Below, piece by piece: positions 42,843-53,649 of a stretch of DNA of 64,000 bases (position 1 is the first letter of the stretch; each line of letters begins with the position of its first letter). The stretch is from NCBI GenBank assembly GCA_012514635.1, contig JAAYZX010000006.1, positions 1 through 64,000 of the forward strand, given 5' to 3'. The notes under the pieces were generated by a model. That model saw only the letters and a list, made by a program, of their open reading frames with translations. It was not told the DNA's origin and did not search any database. Source of the stretch: Actinomycetota bacterium (GTDB taxonomy: Bacteria > Actinomycetota > Thermoleophilia > RBG-16-64-13). The translations under genes and the position numbers were made by a program.

Positions 42843-43829
42843 CTAGAACAGTTGGTTTTCTCCCTGAAACAGGTCGCTCACCGACTCATGGAGATACACA
42901 TTTTTGATGGTGTCGGCCAAGATCTGGGCTGTGGAGAGAACCACGATCTTGGTGTGATCTTTGCCCGACCGCAGCGGGATGGTGTCTGTTACAACCAACT
43001 CCTTGATCGGGGATTCCGCCACACGTTCGTAGGCCGGGTCCGACAGAACAGGGTGTGTAGCCGCCGCGTAGACCTCCTTGGCCCCGTTCTCCATGAGCAC
43101 CTCCGCCCCGTTGCAGAGCGTGCCGGCAGTATCGATGATGTCGTCTACCATAATGGCAGTCTTACCTTCAACCTCACCTATCACACCCAATACCCGGGAG
43201 ACGTTGTGCGCCGGCCGTAGCTTGCTGAGGATGGCAAGAGATGCGCCCAGGCGATCGGCGCAACGCTTGGCCGTCTTCACCCCTCCGGCGTCCGGGGCCA
43301 CCATCACAATGTCCTCGGCGCCCTTGAAGCAAAAGTAGTCGGCCAACATGGGTACCGCAGTCATATGATCGCAGGGTACGTTGAAGAAACCCTGCAACTG
43401 GCCGGCATGCAAATCCATGGTGAGCACTCGGTCCACGCCGGCAGTGGCGAGCAGATCAGCCACAAGCTTGGCCGTTATGGGCTCGCGGGGCTGGCTCTTT
43501 TTGTCTTGACGCGAGTACCCATACCAGGGCACCACCGCGGTGATACGCCGTGCCGAGGCCAACCGAGCGGCCTGCGTCATAATCAGCAGCTCCATGAGGT
43601 TCTCGTTCACCGGACGACAGGTGGGCTGCACAATGAAGACATCGGAGCCTCGGATGCTGTCCTCATAATTGCAGTAGATCTCGCCGTCGGCGAAGGTCTG
43701 GATGTTCACCCCACCCAAGGGAAGGCCCAGGTGATCCGCAATCTTTGCACTGAGTTCGGGATTTCCCCGTCCGGAGAAAACCATCAAGGGTGATTCACTC
43801 GGTTGCGTGGTGATCATTCCAACCTGCAT
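42843..43829 (-). CDS. prs: ribose-phosphate pyrophosphokinase
   Basis: SGRGNPELSAKIADHLGLPLG, AIMVDDIIDTAGTLCNGAEVL. Confidence 0.95.
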   Translation of the reverse strand: MQVGMITTQPSESPLMVFSGRGNPELSAKIADHLGLPLGGVNIQTFADGEIYCNYEDSIRGSDVFIVQPTCRPVNENLMELLIMTQAARLASARRITAVVPWYGYSRQDKKSQPREPITAKLVADLLATAGVDRVLTMDLHAGQLQGFFNVPCDHMTAVPMLADYFCFKGAEDIVMVAPDAGGVKTAKRCADRLGASLAILSKLRPAHNVSRVLGVIGEVEGKTAIMVDDIIDTAGTLCNGAEVLMENGAKEVYAAATHPVLSDPAYERVAESPIKELVVTDTIPLRSGKDHTKIVVLSTAQILADTIKNVYLHESVSDLFQGENQLF

Positions 43830-43920
43830 ACCAACTCCTCTTTTGGACCGACTCCGCCTTCTTTCCCGACGACGAAGCCCCGGTTGTTACGCATCCGTCC
43901 TTGGCTCAACGGTCAATGTC

Positions 43921-44982
43921 TCACAAACCGCCCGCCCAACCGCAGCGCTCGGCTCTACTAACGGTGAAGGGCGCAAGTTCCACGGCATCACCGGTGGTGG
44001 CTCCCTCCAGGTAGCAGTGCGGCACACGGCAATCCCGCCCCACGATGGTATCAATCAGCGTACTGCAGGGGCCCAACGTTGTGCCCCGACCTATAGTCGT
44101 CCGCCCCTGTAGGCTGCAGAACGGCTTCAATACCACATCCGGCTCTATTTGCACATCCACGTGAATCTGTGTGCATTCAGGCCGCTCTATGGTTACCCCG
44201 GCCAGCATCCACTTCTGACATATGCGACGGTTCATGATGGTCTCGGCCTCAGCCAGTTCCACCCGCGTATTGACGCCAAGCACGGCTTCCGGATTAGCCG
44301 CCTTCACCGCCGACACCAAGGCTCCCTCAGTCACCAAACTCTCCACGACATCGGTGAGGTAAATCTCGCCCTGAGAATTCGCAGTCCCCACCCGGGTCAA
44401 AACATCCAACGTTCGTCCTCCCGGCATTATGTACATGCCGGAATTGACCTCTTTCACTGCCAACTCGGCCGGCGCCGCATCTCGATGTTCCACTATTCTC
44501 AACACCTCTCCCGCGGCACCACGTATCACCCGACCATAGCCGCTGGGATCAGCTAATTCCATGGTCAGCACGGTGGCGTCGGCGCCGCTCTGACGATACC
44601 CCTCAGCGAGGGCCAGCAACACCCCCGAGGTGAGCAGAGGAGTATCGCCGGGCAACACCAGCACCGCTTCCTCCGGCAGCATCGCGGCAGCCGAGAGGAG
44701 GGCGTGTCCTGTGCCCAACGGTGAACGCTGAATGGCAACCGTACAGCCCTCCGGCAGATAAGGTTCCACCTGTTCATGACCATGGCCGAGCACGACCACG
44801 GTCTGAGGCGCGCCCATGGCTTCCGTAGCTCGGAGCACGTGTCGTAGAAGAGGAAGACCACAGACAGGGTGGAGCACCTTGGGAAGGCCGGGCTTCATCC
44901 TGGTTCCGAGACCGGCAGCCAGCACCACCACGGCCGCGACGGTCGGGCTTGCTGCAGTGTTGGTGAGGGAGGAGGATGTCAC
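43921..44982 (-). CDS. glmU: GlmU-like N-acetylglucosamine-1-phosphate uridylyltransferase lacking most of the C-terminal acetyltransferase domain
   Basis: VVLAAGLGTRMKPGLPKVLHPVCG; left-handed helix ends at VELAPF; about 353 aa. Confidence 0.8.
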   Translation of the reverse strand: MTSSSLTNTAASPTVAAVVVLAAGLGTRMKPGLPKVLHPVCGLPLLRHVLRATEAMGAPQTVVVLGHGHEQVEPYLPEGCTVAIQRSPLGTGHALLSAAAMLPEEAVLVLPGDTPLLTSGVLLALAEGYRQSGADATVLTMELADPSGYGRVIRGAAGEVLRIVEHRDAAPAELAVKEVNSGMYIMPGGRTLDVLTRVGTANSQGEIYLTDVVESLVTEGALVSAVKAANPEAVLGVNTRVELAEAETIMNRRICQKWMLAGVTIERPECTQIHVDVQIEPDVVLKPFCSLQGRTTIGRGTTLGPCSTLIDTIVGRDCRVPHCYLEGATTGDAVELAPFTVSRAERCGWAGGL

Positions 44983-45007
44983 ATGCGTCCGGAGTTGGTG
45001 GAGGAAG

Positions 45008-45079
45008 CTGGGGCGGAAGGATTCGAACCTCCGCATGACGGGACCAAAACCCGTTGCCTTACCGCTTGGCGACGCCCCA
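45008..45079 (-). tRNA. tRNA-Gln(TTG)
   Basis: TGGGGCGTCGCCAAGCGGTAAGGCAACGGGTTTTGGTCCCGTCATGCGGAGGTTCGAATCCTTCCGCCCCAG. Confidence 0.9.
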
Positions 45080-45142
45080 GCGTTGCGTCGCGCCGAATCG
45101 GGTTCGGCGCCCAAACGAGTATAGGCTGAGGGCTGGAGGCCG

Positions 45143-46135
45143 TCAAGGCAGCGCAACCGTTGGGTTGGCGGAAAGCGCTCTCGTCCTGGTAACAACCGCT
45201 CTGTGCCCGCGCGCAATGAGCTCTGCGGCAGCCTGCGCCGCCGCCGCGTGATTTGGAAAGATACCAAATATAGTGGGACCCGAGCCGCTCATCAAAGTCG
45301 CAAGAGCTCCCGCATCCTCCAAGTCCTTGCGTCGCCGGCCCATCGCGGGAACCATCCGAACCGCCGCCTGCTCCAGATCATTCGCCGCCAGTGCGGCCAC
45401 CCGCAGCAACAGGTCTTCCTCGCCCAGGTTGCCTTCAATCCACTCGGTTTGAACACGATGCCATGCAACACGGGCGCCTTCCGCCCGAGCGACAAACTCT
45501 GCGCCCGATTCAATCTCGACCATCTCGTCATACTCGGAATACACGGCTCCCGTACTCAGCAGCTCTTTGGGCAACACCAGCACCAACGACAGGGGGGGTA
45601 GAGGAAACGATTCCAACTGCTCGCCGCGTCCGCAGGCCATCTGCGACCCACACGTCAGGAAGAATGGAACGTCCGCTCCCAGCTTGAACCCCAATTCCGC
45701 GAGCCTGTGCAGTTCCAACACAGGACCTCCGGCGGTCTCCAATGCTGCGGCCCCTGCCCTCAACGCCGTCGCGGCATCCGAACTGCCCCCACCCAACCCC
45801 GCGGCTACAGGTATGCGCTTGTGGATCGCAACTGAACCCTCCAAACGCCAACCCGATTCCTCCTCCAGCAGGCCGAGCGCCCTATCCACCAAATTCTCTC
45901 CATCCGCTACACCCGCACAGGTCACGCTGACCCCGACTGCCCGCTCCCCTCTCCTGCCGATCTCCGCCCCCCGGCCTCTCCCCGTTGGTAGGACGACAAG
46001 TTCCACTTCGAGTTCGTCTCCCAGCTCCAGAGGGACCATGACCGACATGATGGGGTGATAGCCATCCGGCTGCAGAGGGCCCACCAACAAAGCCAGATTG
46101 ACCTTGGCCGGCGCTATGAGTCGCCGGATATTCAT
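45143..46135 (-). CDS. ispE: 4-diphosphocytidyl-2-C-methyl-D-erythritol kinase
   Basis: APAKVNLALLVG, VAAGLGGGSSDAATAL. Confidence 0.95.
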   Translation of the reverse strand: MNIRRLIAPAKVNLALLVGPLQPDGYHPIMSVMVPLELGDELEVELVVLPTGRGRGAEIGRRGERAVGVSVTCAGVADGENLVDRALGLLEEESGWRLEGSVAIHKRIPVAAGLGGGSSDAATALRAGAAALETAGGPVLELHRLAELGFKLGADVPFFLTCGSQMACGRGEQLESFPLPPLSLVLVLPKELLSTGAVYSEYDEMVEIESGAEFVARAEGARVAWHRVQTEWIEGNLGEEDLLLRVAALAANDLEQAAVRMVPAMGRRRKDLEDAGALATLMSGSGPTIFGIFPNHAAAAQAAAELIARGHRAVVTRTRALSANPTVALP

Positions 46136-47085
46136 CTTGCCCTCTTTGGTGAGGGACGATATGCGGTGGAACGCGCAGCAGCAGACTGCCACCCCCTGTC
46201 CAGAAACGCGCGAGAGAGGGCCAGGTATTGCTGCGGCTCGAGCTGTTCGGCGCGGAGGCAGGGCGCCAGCCCTGCCTCCGCGCCCGCCGCCGCCACCGCC
46301 TCCTTGGGGAGGCCGGTGGCGGCGGCCACTGCGTTCACCCACGTCTTCCTACGACTACTGAAGGCCATATCAATCACCGACCGCACCAGCTGCGGCTCCC
46401 TCTCAACCAGCTCGTCCTCTACACGACGGTCCAGTGTCAGTAGAGTGGAATCTACTCGTGGTATGGGTCGGAAGATGGTTCTCGATAGAGGCCTCGTCTC
46501 TACAACCCGAGTGTGCAGACGCATCCACACTGAGATGGACCCATAGGTTTTGCCACCGGAACGTGCAACCAGCCGTTCCGCCACTTCACGTTGTGACATA
46601 ACGACGTAACGACGAACACTCGGAAGGTGACACACTGCTTCCGCCAGGAAGGGAGCAGCAATGGAGTACGGCAGATTACTGGCACACAGTGTGGGCGGCG
46701 GCTCCAGCGTTCCCATGTCGGCATTCAACACATCCTCCATGTGCAACGTCAGGTTGGCCGGCATGCCCTGCGGACCCTCCAGGGAGGCCCGCAATGGGTC
46801 CAGAAGTTTGTCGTCGATCTCGAAGGCGTGCACGTGGCCGGCCACCGCCACCAATGCTTTGGTGAGCACCCCCATACCAGCTCCCACTTCTATCACCACA
46901 TCATCCTTCTCGCACCCCAACCTTGCCAGAATGACCCGGATGACGTTATCGTCCACAAGGAAGTTCTGACCCAGACTGCGTCGCGGTACATGGCCGAATT
47001 CGGCCAGCCGCGCAACGGATATCTGTCTGGGATCCCGGCCTCCGGATCGACCGGACGACCCGGGATGCACGGCGCCGTCCATCAA
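46132..47085 (-). CDS. rsmA: 16S rRNA dimethyltransferase
   Basis: RRSLGQNFLVDDNVIRVI, VIEVGAGMGVLT. Confidence 0.95.
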   Translation of the reverse strand: MMDGAVHPGSSGRSGGRDPRQISVARLAEFGHVPRRSLGQNFLVDDNVIRVILARLGCEKDDVVIEVGAGMGVLTKALVAVAGHVHAFEIDDKLLDPLRASLEGPQGMPANLTLHMEDVLNADMGTLEPPPTLCASNLPYSIAAPFLAEAVCHLPSVRRYVVMSQREVAERLVARSGGKTYGSISVWMRLHTRVVETRPLSRTIFRPIPRVDSTLLTLDRRVEDELVEREPQLVRSVIDMAFSSRRKTWVNAVAAATGLPKEAVAAAGAEAGLAPCLRAEQLEPQQYLALSRAFLDRGWQSAAARSTAYRPSPKRAR

Positions 47086-47852
47086 ATCGCGTCAACCTGC
47101 AGGCGGGGAAACGCTGTGGCGGCGTTATCCAATACCAGCTCGGCCAACTTCACCACCGTAGTATGACGCAGCTCTGCCAGAAAGCGATAAGTGTGGACAA
47201 CATAGGCCGACGTATTAGGCCGCCCACGCAAAGGCACGGGAGTGAGATAGGGAGCATCGGTCTCCACCAGTATAAGTTCAGCAGGCACCTGACGTGCAGC
47301 TTCCTGCAACTCAACAGACTTCTTGTAGGTGACGTTACCGGCAAAGCTCATATACCAACCCAACTCCGCGAATTCTTCCACCCTATCCGGCATTGAGAAA
47401 CAGTGCAGTATGACATTGAGCCCCGCGGCGTGCTCCCGAAGTAGAGGAACACTGCGTGCATCGGCATCACGCGTGTGAATTACCAAGGGTAGATCCAGCT
47501 GACGGGCCAATTCGATCTGTGCCAAAAAGACCCGCTCTTGGTCGGCCCACGGGGAGCGATTGCGATAGAAATCTAAACCCGTCTCTCCCACGCCCACCAC
47601 TTTTGGATTGCGGGCCAAATCGCGCAGTCCTGCAATGTCCTGAGAAGTGGTTGCGGCTGCATTGTGCGGATGAATGCCTACGGTGGCAAACACGCCTGGA
47701 TACACCTCGGCCATGGACACGGCCGTACGCGAGCTCTTCAGATCCGTCCCGGACTGCACCATCAGACGCACATCGCAGGCCTCCGCTTCGGCCAGTTGCG
47801 CATCCACCAACTGCCTGCTGCGATCGAGATGGGTGTGGGTGTCGATCAGCAT
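47082..47852 (-). CDS. TatD-family DNase
   Basis: LIDTHTHLD, GVGETGLDFYRN, LVETDAPYLTPVPLRGRPNTSAYV. Confidence 0.95.
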   Translation of the reverse strand: MLIDTHTHLDRSRQLVDAQLAEAEACDVRLMVQSGTDLKSSRTAVSMAEVYPGVFATVGIHPHNAAATTSQDIAGLRDLARNPKVVGVGETGLDFYRNRSPWADQERVFLAQIELARQLDLPLVIHTRDADARSVPLLREHAAGLNVILHCFSMPDRVEEFAELGWYMSFAGNVTYKKSVELQEAARQVPAELILVETDAPYLTPVPLRGRPNTSAYVVHTYRFLAELRHTTVVKLAELVLDNAATAFPRLQVDAI

Positions 47853-47889
47853 AGCCGGTTACTTCCGCCCACCCCGTGGATCACGTCCA

Positions 47890-49410
47890 TCACACCTCGA
47901 TCCGCGGAAAGAGCGGCGGGCCTACCATCAGTACGGTTCCGGGCTCGAGCAGGCCCCATCTGGCTTGGTCCCACTTCACCGTCGTCGTGCCCGATTCAAT
48001 AGAGAGGCGCTCCAGAATGGCCTCGCTGGTGGAGGGCATATACGCGTGCAGCAGCACAGCCAGAAGACGCAGACCCTCGGCCAAGTTCCACAGCGTATCG
48101 TTCAGCGCCACATTTTCCCCAGCCTTGGCCTGCTTCCATGGCGCCCGCTCCTCCACGAAGCGGTTCAGGCGACGCACGAAGGTCCAGATTCCTTCGAGTC
48201 CGCCGCTCAGATTGAAGTCCTGCAACGAAGCGTACGCCACATCAATTGCCGCCGCGGCCTCGGCCGCCAGCGGCGAGGCCTCCGCAGGCCCCGACGGGGC
48301 CGGCACGGCAGCGTCACGATACTTACTCACCATGGACACCGTGCGCGAAAGCAGATTTCCCAGCTCGTTGGCCAGTTCAGCATTGTAGCGGCTCTTGAAG
48401 CCATCCTCGCCCACCACTCCATCCTGACCGAAGCTCACCTCGCGCAGACAGTAGAAACGGAATGGGTCCGCCCCATATTGTTCAATGAGCGGGAATGGAT
48501 CCATGACGTTACCGCGGGTCTTGGATATCTTCTCGCCACCCAGCTTGAGGTAACCGTGGATGAACAGGTGCTCCGGCAACTCATAACCCGCCGACATCAG
48601 CAGCGCCGGCCAAATAATCCCATGGAACTTGAGAATGTCTTGCGCCATGAGATGGCAACTGGGCGGCCAAAATCGCGATGTCAGATCTTCATCCCGAGCA
48701 TAGGAGAGGGCGCTGGGGTAATTAATCAGAGCGTCCACCCAAACGTACACCACCTGGGACTCATCCCACGGCACAGGGATGCCCCATTTCAGGGTGGCGC
48801 GGCTGATGGAAATGTCCGCAAGCCCCTGCTCGATGAACGAGAGTGCTTCGTTATAACGATGTCTCGGCTGTATGAAATCCGGATGCTCCTTGTAGTGCCG
48901 GGCCAGCCGGTCCTGATACGCAGACAGCTTGAAGAAGTAGTTCTTTTCCTCCATATGAACCGGAGGAGTACCGTGATCGGGACACAGCCCGTCCACGAGA
49001 TTATCTTCCGTATAGTAGGCCTCGCAGGCAGAGCAGTAGAGCCCCGTGTACGTGTTTTCGTAGATATCGCCGCGATCATAGACCTTCTGCAGAAAAGCCT
49101 GAACATATGCTTCATGTTGAGGGTCTGTGGTTCTAATGAAGAAGTCATTGGTGGCATTGACCTTCTCTGCCACCTCCTTGAACTTCACAACCATCTCATC
49201 GGCGTGCTGCCACGGAGTGAGACCGCGCTCCACTGCAGCCTGCTCCACTTTGTTGCCGTGTTCGTCAGTACCGGTCAGGAAGAATACGTCATCCCCCAGC
49301 TGACGATGAAAGCGGGCCAAGACATCGGCCGCTGCCGTGGTGTACGCGTGCCCGATATGCGGCACATCGTTGACATAATAGATAGGAGTAGTGATGAAGA
49401 ACTTACCCAT
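47890..49410 (-). CDS. metG: methionyl-tRNA synthetase
   Basis: ITTPIYYVNDVPHIGHAYT, GGEKISKTRGN. Confidence 0.95.
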   Translation of the reverse strand: MGKFFITTPIYYVNDVPHIGHAYTTAAADVLARFHRQLGDDVFFLTGTDEHGNKVEQAAVERGLTPWQHADEMVVKFKEVAEKVNATNDFFIRTTDPQHEAYVQAFLQKVYDRGDIYENTYTGLYCSACEAYYTEDNLVDGLCPDHGTPPVHMEEKNYFFKLSAYQDRLARHYKEHPDFIQPRHRYNEALSFIEQGLADISISRATLKWGIPVPWDESQVVYVWVDALINYPSALSYARDEDLTSRFWPPSCHLMAQDILKFHGIIWPALLMSAGYELPEHLFIHGYLKLGGEKISKTRGNVMDPFPLIEQYGADPFRFYCLREVSFGQDGVVGEDGFKSRYNAELANELGNLLSRTVSMVSKYRDAAVPAPSGPAEASPLAAEAAAAIDVAYASLQDFNLSGGLEGIWTFVRRLNRFVEERAPWKQAKAGENVALNDTLWNLAEGLRLLAVLLHAYMPSTSEAILERLSIESGTTTVKWDQARWGLLEPGTVLMVGPPLFPRIEV

Positions 49411-49521
49411 GGGCGACACCCGAAATCGCGCATTTTACCGGTTAAAACCTCGGCTATTCTAGCAGATGAGATCTCCGCGACCGCAGCACACTGTATCCCC
49501 AGTGCATACCTCGATACGGGA

Positions 49522-50391
49522 TCAGTCTTTGATCTTGTTGGTTACCCGCGTCGTGCCCGCCCATTTCTTGCGGATCTCCAGCACGCGTCTGTAGGCCGCA
49601 CTCCTGGAACATCCCAACCGCTCGGCCAAACGTTGTGCAATATCTTTTGTATGTAGCTGATCACGCAATAAGTCATGCACATAGGATTCCTCATCCGCCG
49701 GGTCCTGTGGCAAGGGAAGGAGCGCCTCCTTGAGCACTCTCACAACCAGCACGATCTCTCCACGCACCCGCTCCGGCATACGTGCCGCCACTTCTCCGGG
49801 TGAACCAACGATCACCTCTTCGTGCACCTTAGTCAGTTCGCGACACATAGCAACCTCCACCTCGCACGCAGACTCGGCGAGCACCCCCAAAGTGCCCCGC
49901 ACCCGCCTAGGTGACTCAAAAGCCACGAGCGTCGCCTGCACACGTGATGCATCATCCAACAACTCCTCCAGCTGATCATGGCGCCGGGGCAGAAAGCCTG
50001 TGAAGAGCACGCGATCCACCGGCAGCCCCGATAGAACCAGAGCAACCACCGCTGCGGACGCACCGGGTATGGCCGTGACCGCAATCCCCTCCTTCCGGCA
50101 CGCACGGATAAGCTCATAGCCGGGATCGGAGATCAGCGGTGTACCTGCGTCGGAGACCAGAGCAATATCTGCTCCCTCGCGCAGGAGGGGGAGTAGCTCC
50201 TCGACCCTCTGTGTCTCGTTGTGCTCGTGGAGACTAATGAGGCGGGGGCCCTTGATTGCGTAGTGCGTGAGTAGCTTCAGCGTATGCCGTGTGTCTTCGC
50301 AGGCAATGTACTGAACGGTCGCCAACGTGTCCAGCAAACGGCGGCTCACGTCCCCCAGGTTACCGATGGGTGTGGCGCACACAAAGAGCAT
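49522..50391 (-). CDS. rsmI: 16S rRNA 2'-O-methyltransferase RsmI
   Basis: MLFVCATPIGNLGDVSRRLLDTL, CEDTRHTLKLL, ALVSDAGTPLISDPG. Confidence 0.95.
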   Translation of the reverse strand: MLFVCATPIGNLGDVSRRLLDTLATVQYIACEDTRHTLKLLTHYAIKGPRLISLHEHNETQRVEELLPLLREGADIALVSDAGTPLISDPGYELIRACRKEGIAVTAIPGASAAVVALVLSGLPVDRVLFTGFLPRRHDQLEELLDDASRVQATLVAFESPRRVRGTLGVLAESACEVEVAMCRELTKVHEEVIVGSPGEVAARMPERVRGEIVLVVRVLKEALLPLPQDPADEESYVHDLLRDQLHTKDIAQRLAERLGCSRSAAYRRVLEIRKKWAGTTRVTNKIKD

Positions 50392-50489
50392 GCATCCAGC
50401 ATAACATCGAGCCCAGCGCCACAGTCGCACGCGACACGGCCCGGATCAGGCACCCAGCCGCACTTCGCCGACTCAAACTTAAGCCAAAC

Positions 50490-51434
50490 TTAGACCAATC
50501 CGGAGGCGCCGGCGTCCCAGACCAGCAAGGCAGCGCCCACCACGCCGGCGGCAGGTCCCAGTTCAGCCTGCACAATACGAACGAGATCTCTGCCCGGTCT
50601 CAGCGCGTACTCGCGGACCGTCTTTCTGGCCGGTTCCAGGAGTAGATCGCCCAATTGACTGAGACCGCCTCCTACTATAACCACTTCCGGATTGAGAATG
50701 TTGGTGAGATTGGAAATGCCCACGCCCAGCCAAGAACCGATCTCATCGAGCGCCTGCTTTGCGGCCGCACTTCCCTCCACCGCGAGCCTGCCGATCAGCT
50801 CGCCCGTGAAGGCACCCCGCTCAAACAGACCCACCGTCCTAAAACCTATGCGTTCAAACGCCGGAGCCGCCACGTAGGCCTCCAGGCACCCCCGTAGACC
50901 GCAGCGGCAGCTCTCGCCGTACTGGTCCACGATGATATGCCCTACTTCTCCCGCCGCACCCTGAGCGCCCCTGTACAAACGGCCGTCCAGCAGCAATGCA
51001 CCCCCGAGCCCTGTACCCAGAGTCAGCATCAACGCGTGTTCCACACCGCGAGCCGCCCCTAGTTTCCTCTCGGCCCAAAGTGCAGCGTTGACGTCGTTCT
51101 CTAGTGTGGTCGGCAAACCGAACTCGTTTTCGACAAACGCCCGGAGTTTTGTGTCCACCAAGGGCAGGTTGGGTGACTGCACCACAACGCCGGCGCCCTG
51201 GTTTACCGTACCTGCACACGCCACTCCTATGGCTTTAACCGGCTGTGCATCACCGTTTTTGGAGCGCCCCAGCATCCTACCGATACGAGCACGCAGAACA
51301 GCCAGTAGCTCATCTTCATGTCGCACACCGTGATCGTATGAGTGCACCTCTCCTAGGATGCGCCCGTCCCGATTGACCCGGCCCAGAGCCACTTTGGTGC
51401 CTCCAATATCTACTCCCAACACCGTGGCCGTCAT
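50490..51434 (-). CDS. ROK-family glucokinase
   Basis: VLGVDIGGTKVALG, CRCGLRGCLEAYVA. Confidence 0.9.
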   Translation of the reverse strand: MTATVLGVDIGGTKVALGRVNRDGRILGEVHSYDHGVRHEDELLAVLRARIGRMLGRSKNGDAQPVKAIGVACAGTVNQGAGVVVQSPNLPLVDTKLRAFVENEFGLPTTLENDVNAALWAERKLGAARGVEHALMLTLGTGLGGALLLDGRLYRGAQGAAGEVGHIIVDQYGESCRCGLRGCLEAYVAAPAFERIGFRTVGLFERGAFTGELIGRLAVEGSAAAKQALDEIGSWLGVGISNLTNILNPEVVIVGGGLSQLGDLLLEPARKTVREYALRPGRDLVRIVQAELGPAAGVVGAALLVWDAGASGLV

Positions 51435-52978
51435 CGGACTATGTCCACCGGAGTGCCGATGTGTACCAACTCAAACAGCTCCTCTACGTCGGAAATGTAC
51501 ATGCGAATACAACCATGAGATGCCCATCTACCGATGGACCAGCTCTCGTAGGTGCCGTGGATACCCACATACGGTGCGGTCAAACCCATCCACCGCGTCC
51601 CCAGCGGGTTACCCACTCCCGGGGGCACGGGTTCCAGCTTCTCCGCCCAAGGCGAAGGCGGTGGAGACCAAGTGGGATGGTAGATCTTGTTTATGATCTG
51701 GAAGCTACCAAGCGGCGTGGGGTAAGCCGCCATGCCCACTGCGCAACTGTAATTCTTGACCACACCCTTCTCATCGTACAGGGTCAGCGTGCAATCCGAG
51801 CGATCGATCACAATACGCCCAACCAAAGCCCGCAGCATGTCCATATCCACGCCGGCGGCGTCTGGGAGCCCGCGCTCCAATCGATAGGCTCTGACCGCCG
51901 CTACCGTGGCGCCGTCGAAGTAGCCGTTGATCTCATCTTTGTAGAAACCTTGGTCCTTAAGCAGTCTCTGGAGCTGACGCACATCCTCGCCGATGGCACC
52001 GTGTCTCATGGACCTGGCCCCAAAGAGTCCGGTGGAGTCCACTGTGAACATCTTGGAGTATGTAGCGGTGTGATCACCCCAGTCTTTGGCGGTAATAATG
52101 AGTGTATGCAGACCTTCGGATATTTCGCCCGTATCCACCCTGTAGCTTCGCGCCGCAGCTTCACTCAGACCTTCCGCGAGTGCAACGTCTTGAATAGGAA
52201 GAGGTGTCTCGTCGAGGGTTGCAAAGACCGAGAGACCCCTGGGGATGTTGTCGTGAACCGTGAACTCGACGACGACGGATGTATCTTTGACCCTATCCGC
52301 CGGTTCCCCGTGCATCTCCATACGCGGCGGTTGATAATCGGCAAAGCATTTCCATTCCATATCGCTCGAGTTGCCGACTCCGTCGACGGCCTGCACGCGC
52401 ATGTCGTGCATGCCCTCAGCAAGGGCAAGGGAGGTGAACGCCGAATTCTCGCCCTGTGTCAGTGGCACATCCACCCCATCCACCGTGAGCGTCACCAGCG
52501 CCGGCTCGTCGAGCTCTACTCGGAACGGTGAGGGGTTCATCGAAAAACGCTGGTGCGGCGACGGCTCCACCACGCTGATCACGGGGGGTGTGGTATCAAC
52601 AATAAATGCCCAACGGCACACCAGTCGGCTGGAAAAAGCATTGGTGGAGCTGTAATGGATGCTCGCCACATGACGACCATCCGCCAGCTCAGCCGAGGTG
52701 GAAACCAAGTCCGGCGCCAATCGTAGCAGGCTCGGGTCCACCGGCTCCCCATCCAGTAGCAACTCCAACTGCGCGTCTCCCGGCACGAATCCGGGCAGAC
52801 CCACCGCAATCTCCACATCCGAGTGCGCCACAACGGCTCCGTCGGCCGGAGTCAGCTCGCCTACAGAGGCCGCGGTTGCGTACTGCACGACAAGGAAGAC
52901 TCCGCATACCAGCACTACGACACCCAGGGCAATCATGCCCCACCAGAACCACCCCAGTTTGCGAAGTATCGCCGACAC
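51431..52978 (-). CDS. L,D-transpeptidase (YkuD) with peptidoglycan-binding domain
   Basis: DVRQLQRLLKDQGFYKDEINGYFDGAT; GIHGTYESWSIGRWASHGCIRMYISDVEELF. Confidence 0.9.
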   Translation of the reverse strand: MSAILRKLGWFWWGMIALGVVVLVCGVFLVVQYATAASVGELTPADGAVVAHSDVEIAVGLPGFVPGDAQLELLLDGEPVDPSLLRLAPDLVSTSAELADGRHVASIHYSSTNAFSSRLVCRWAFIVDTTPPVISVVEPSPHQRFSMNPSPFRVELDEPALVTLTVDGVDVPLTQGENSAFTSLALAEGMHDMRVQAVDGVGNSSDMEWKCFADYQPPRMEMHGEPADRVKDTSVVVEFTVHDNIPRGLSVFATLDETPLPIQDVALAEGLSEAAARSYRVDTGEISEGLHTLIITAKDWGDHTATYSKMFTVDSTGLFGARSMRHGAIGEDVRQLQRLLKDQGFYKDEINGYFDGATVAAVRAYRLERGLPDAAGVDMDMLRALVGRIVIDRSDCTLTLYDEKGVVKNYSCAVGMAAYPTPLGSFQIINKIYHPTWSPPPSPWAEKLEPVPPGVGNPLGTRWMGLTAPYVGIHGTYESWSIGRWASHGCIRMYISDVEELFELVHIGTPVDIVR

Positions 52979-53094
52979 TAAACTCCTTTACACATCTACC
53001 GCAAGATCATATATCCATGATCCCCAGCGCCGCATATCCTCTTTGGCCACCATGCCCGCTATTTCCTGCTCAGGCTCTCCGCCAGACTTCATGC

Positions 53095-53649
53095 CTACAG
53101 ACCCAGCTCGGGAGCAATACGCTGCATCGCCGCCAAACCAATACTTAAGAACTCCTCCAAAGAGAGACCAAATTGCTCACAGGTGGCAATCCCTTCCCTG
53201 TTGGCTCCTCTTGCAAAAGCCGGCTCCCTGAAACGCTTCTTAAGACTTTTCAACGACACCAGTTCCAGCTTCTTCTCCGGACGTATCAACGCAGCCGCCG
53301 TTATCAAACCCGACAGCGGATCCGCCGCGACAATCACCTGATCAAGCAGACATCCGGCTACTGTGCCGTTTTCGGGATTGTGAGCGCGGACGGCCTGAAG
53401 AACCTCGGTATCCTGAAACCCGGCTTCCTGCAACCACTCCACACTCCGCAGCCCATGCACATCCATGCGGTCCGCCGTCTCCTCCACGTCCAGGTCATGA
53501 AGGAGGCCGGCCATAGCCCATGTGTCACGATTCCCACCCAGACGATCCGCCAGGTCGGCCATGATTGCTTCAGTAGCAAGCATGTGCCGCACCAGATTTT
53601 CATTTTGCACTCTTTCTTTGACCAGTGTCACAGCTTCTTCGCGGGTCAC
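53095..53649 (-). CDS. HD-domain hydrolase
   Basis: NLVRHMLATEAIM...WAMAGLLHDLDVEE. Confidence 0.85.
   Translation of the reverse strand: MTREEAVTLVKERVQNENLVRHMLATEAIMADLADRLGGNRDTWAMAGLLHDLDVEETADRMDVHGLRSVEWLQEAGFQDTEVLQAVRAHNPENGTVAGCLLDQVIVAADPLSGLITAAALIRPEKKLELVSLKSLKKRFREPAFARGANREGIATCEQFGLSLEEFLSIGLAAMQRIAPELGL

Noticed and set aside
47674-49656. 660-aa + strand ORF opposite metG
   Set aside because: Antisense shadow of conserved metG; no independent support
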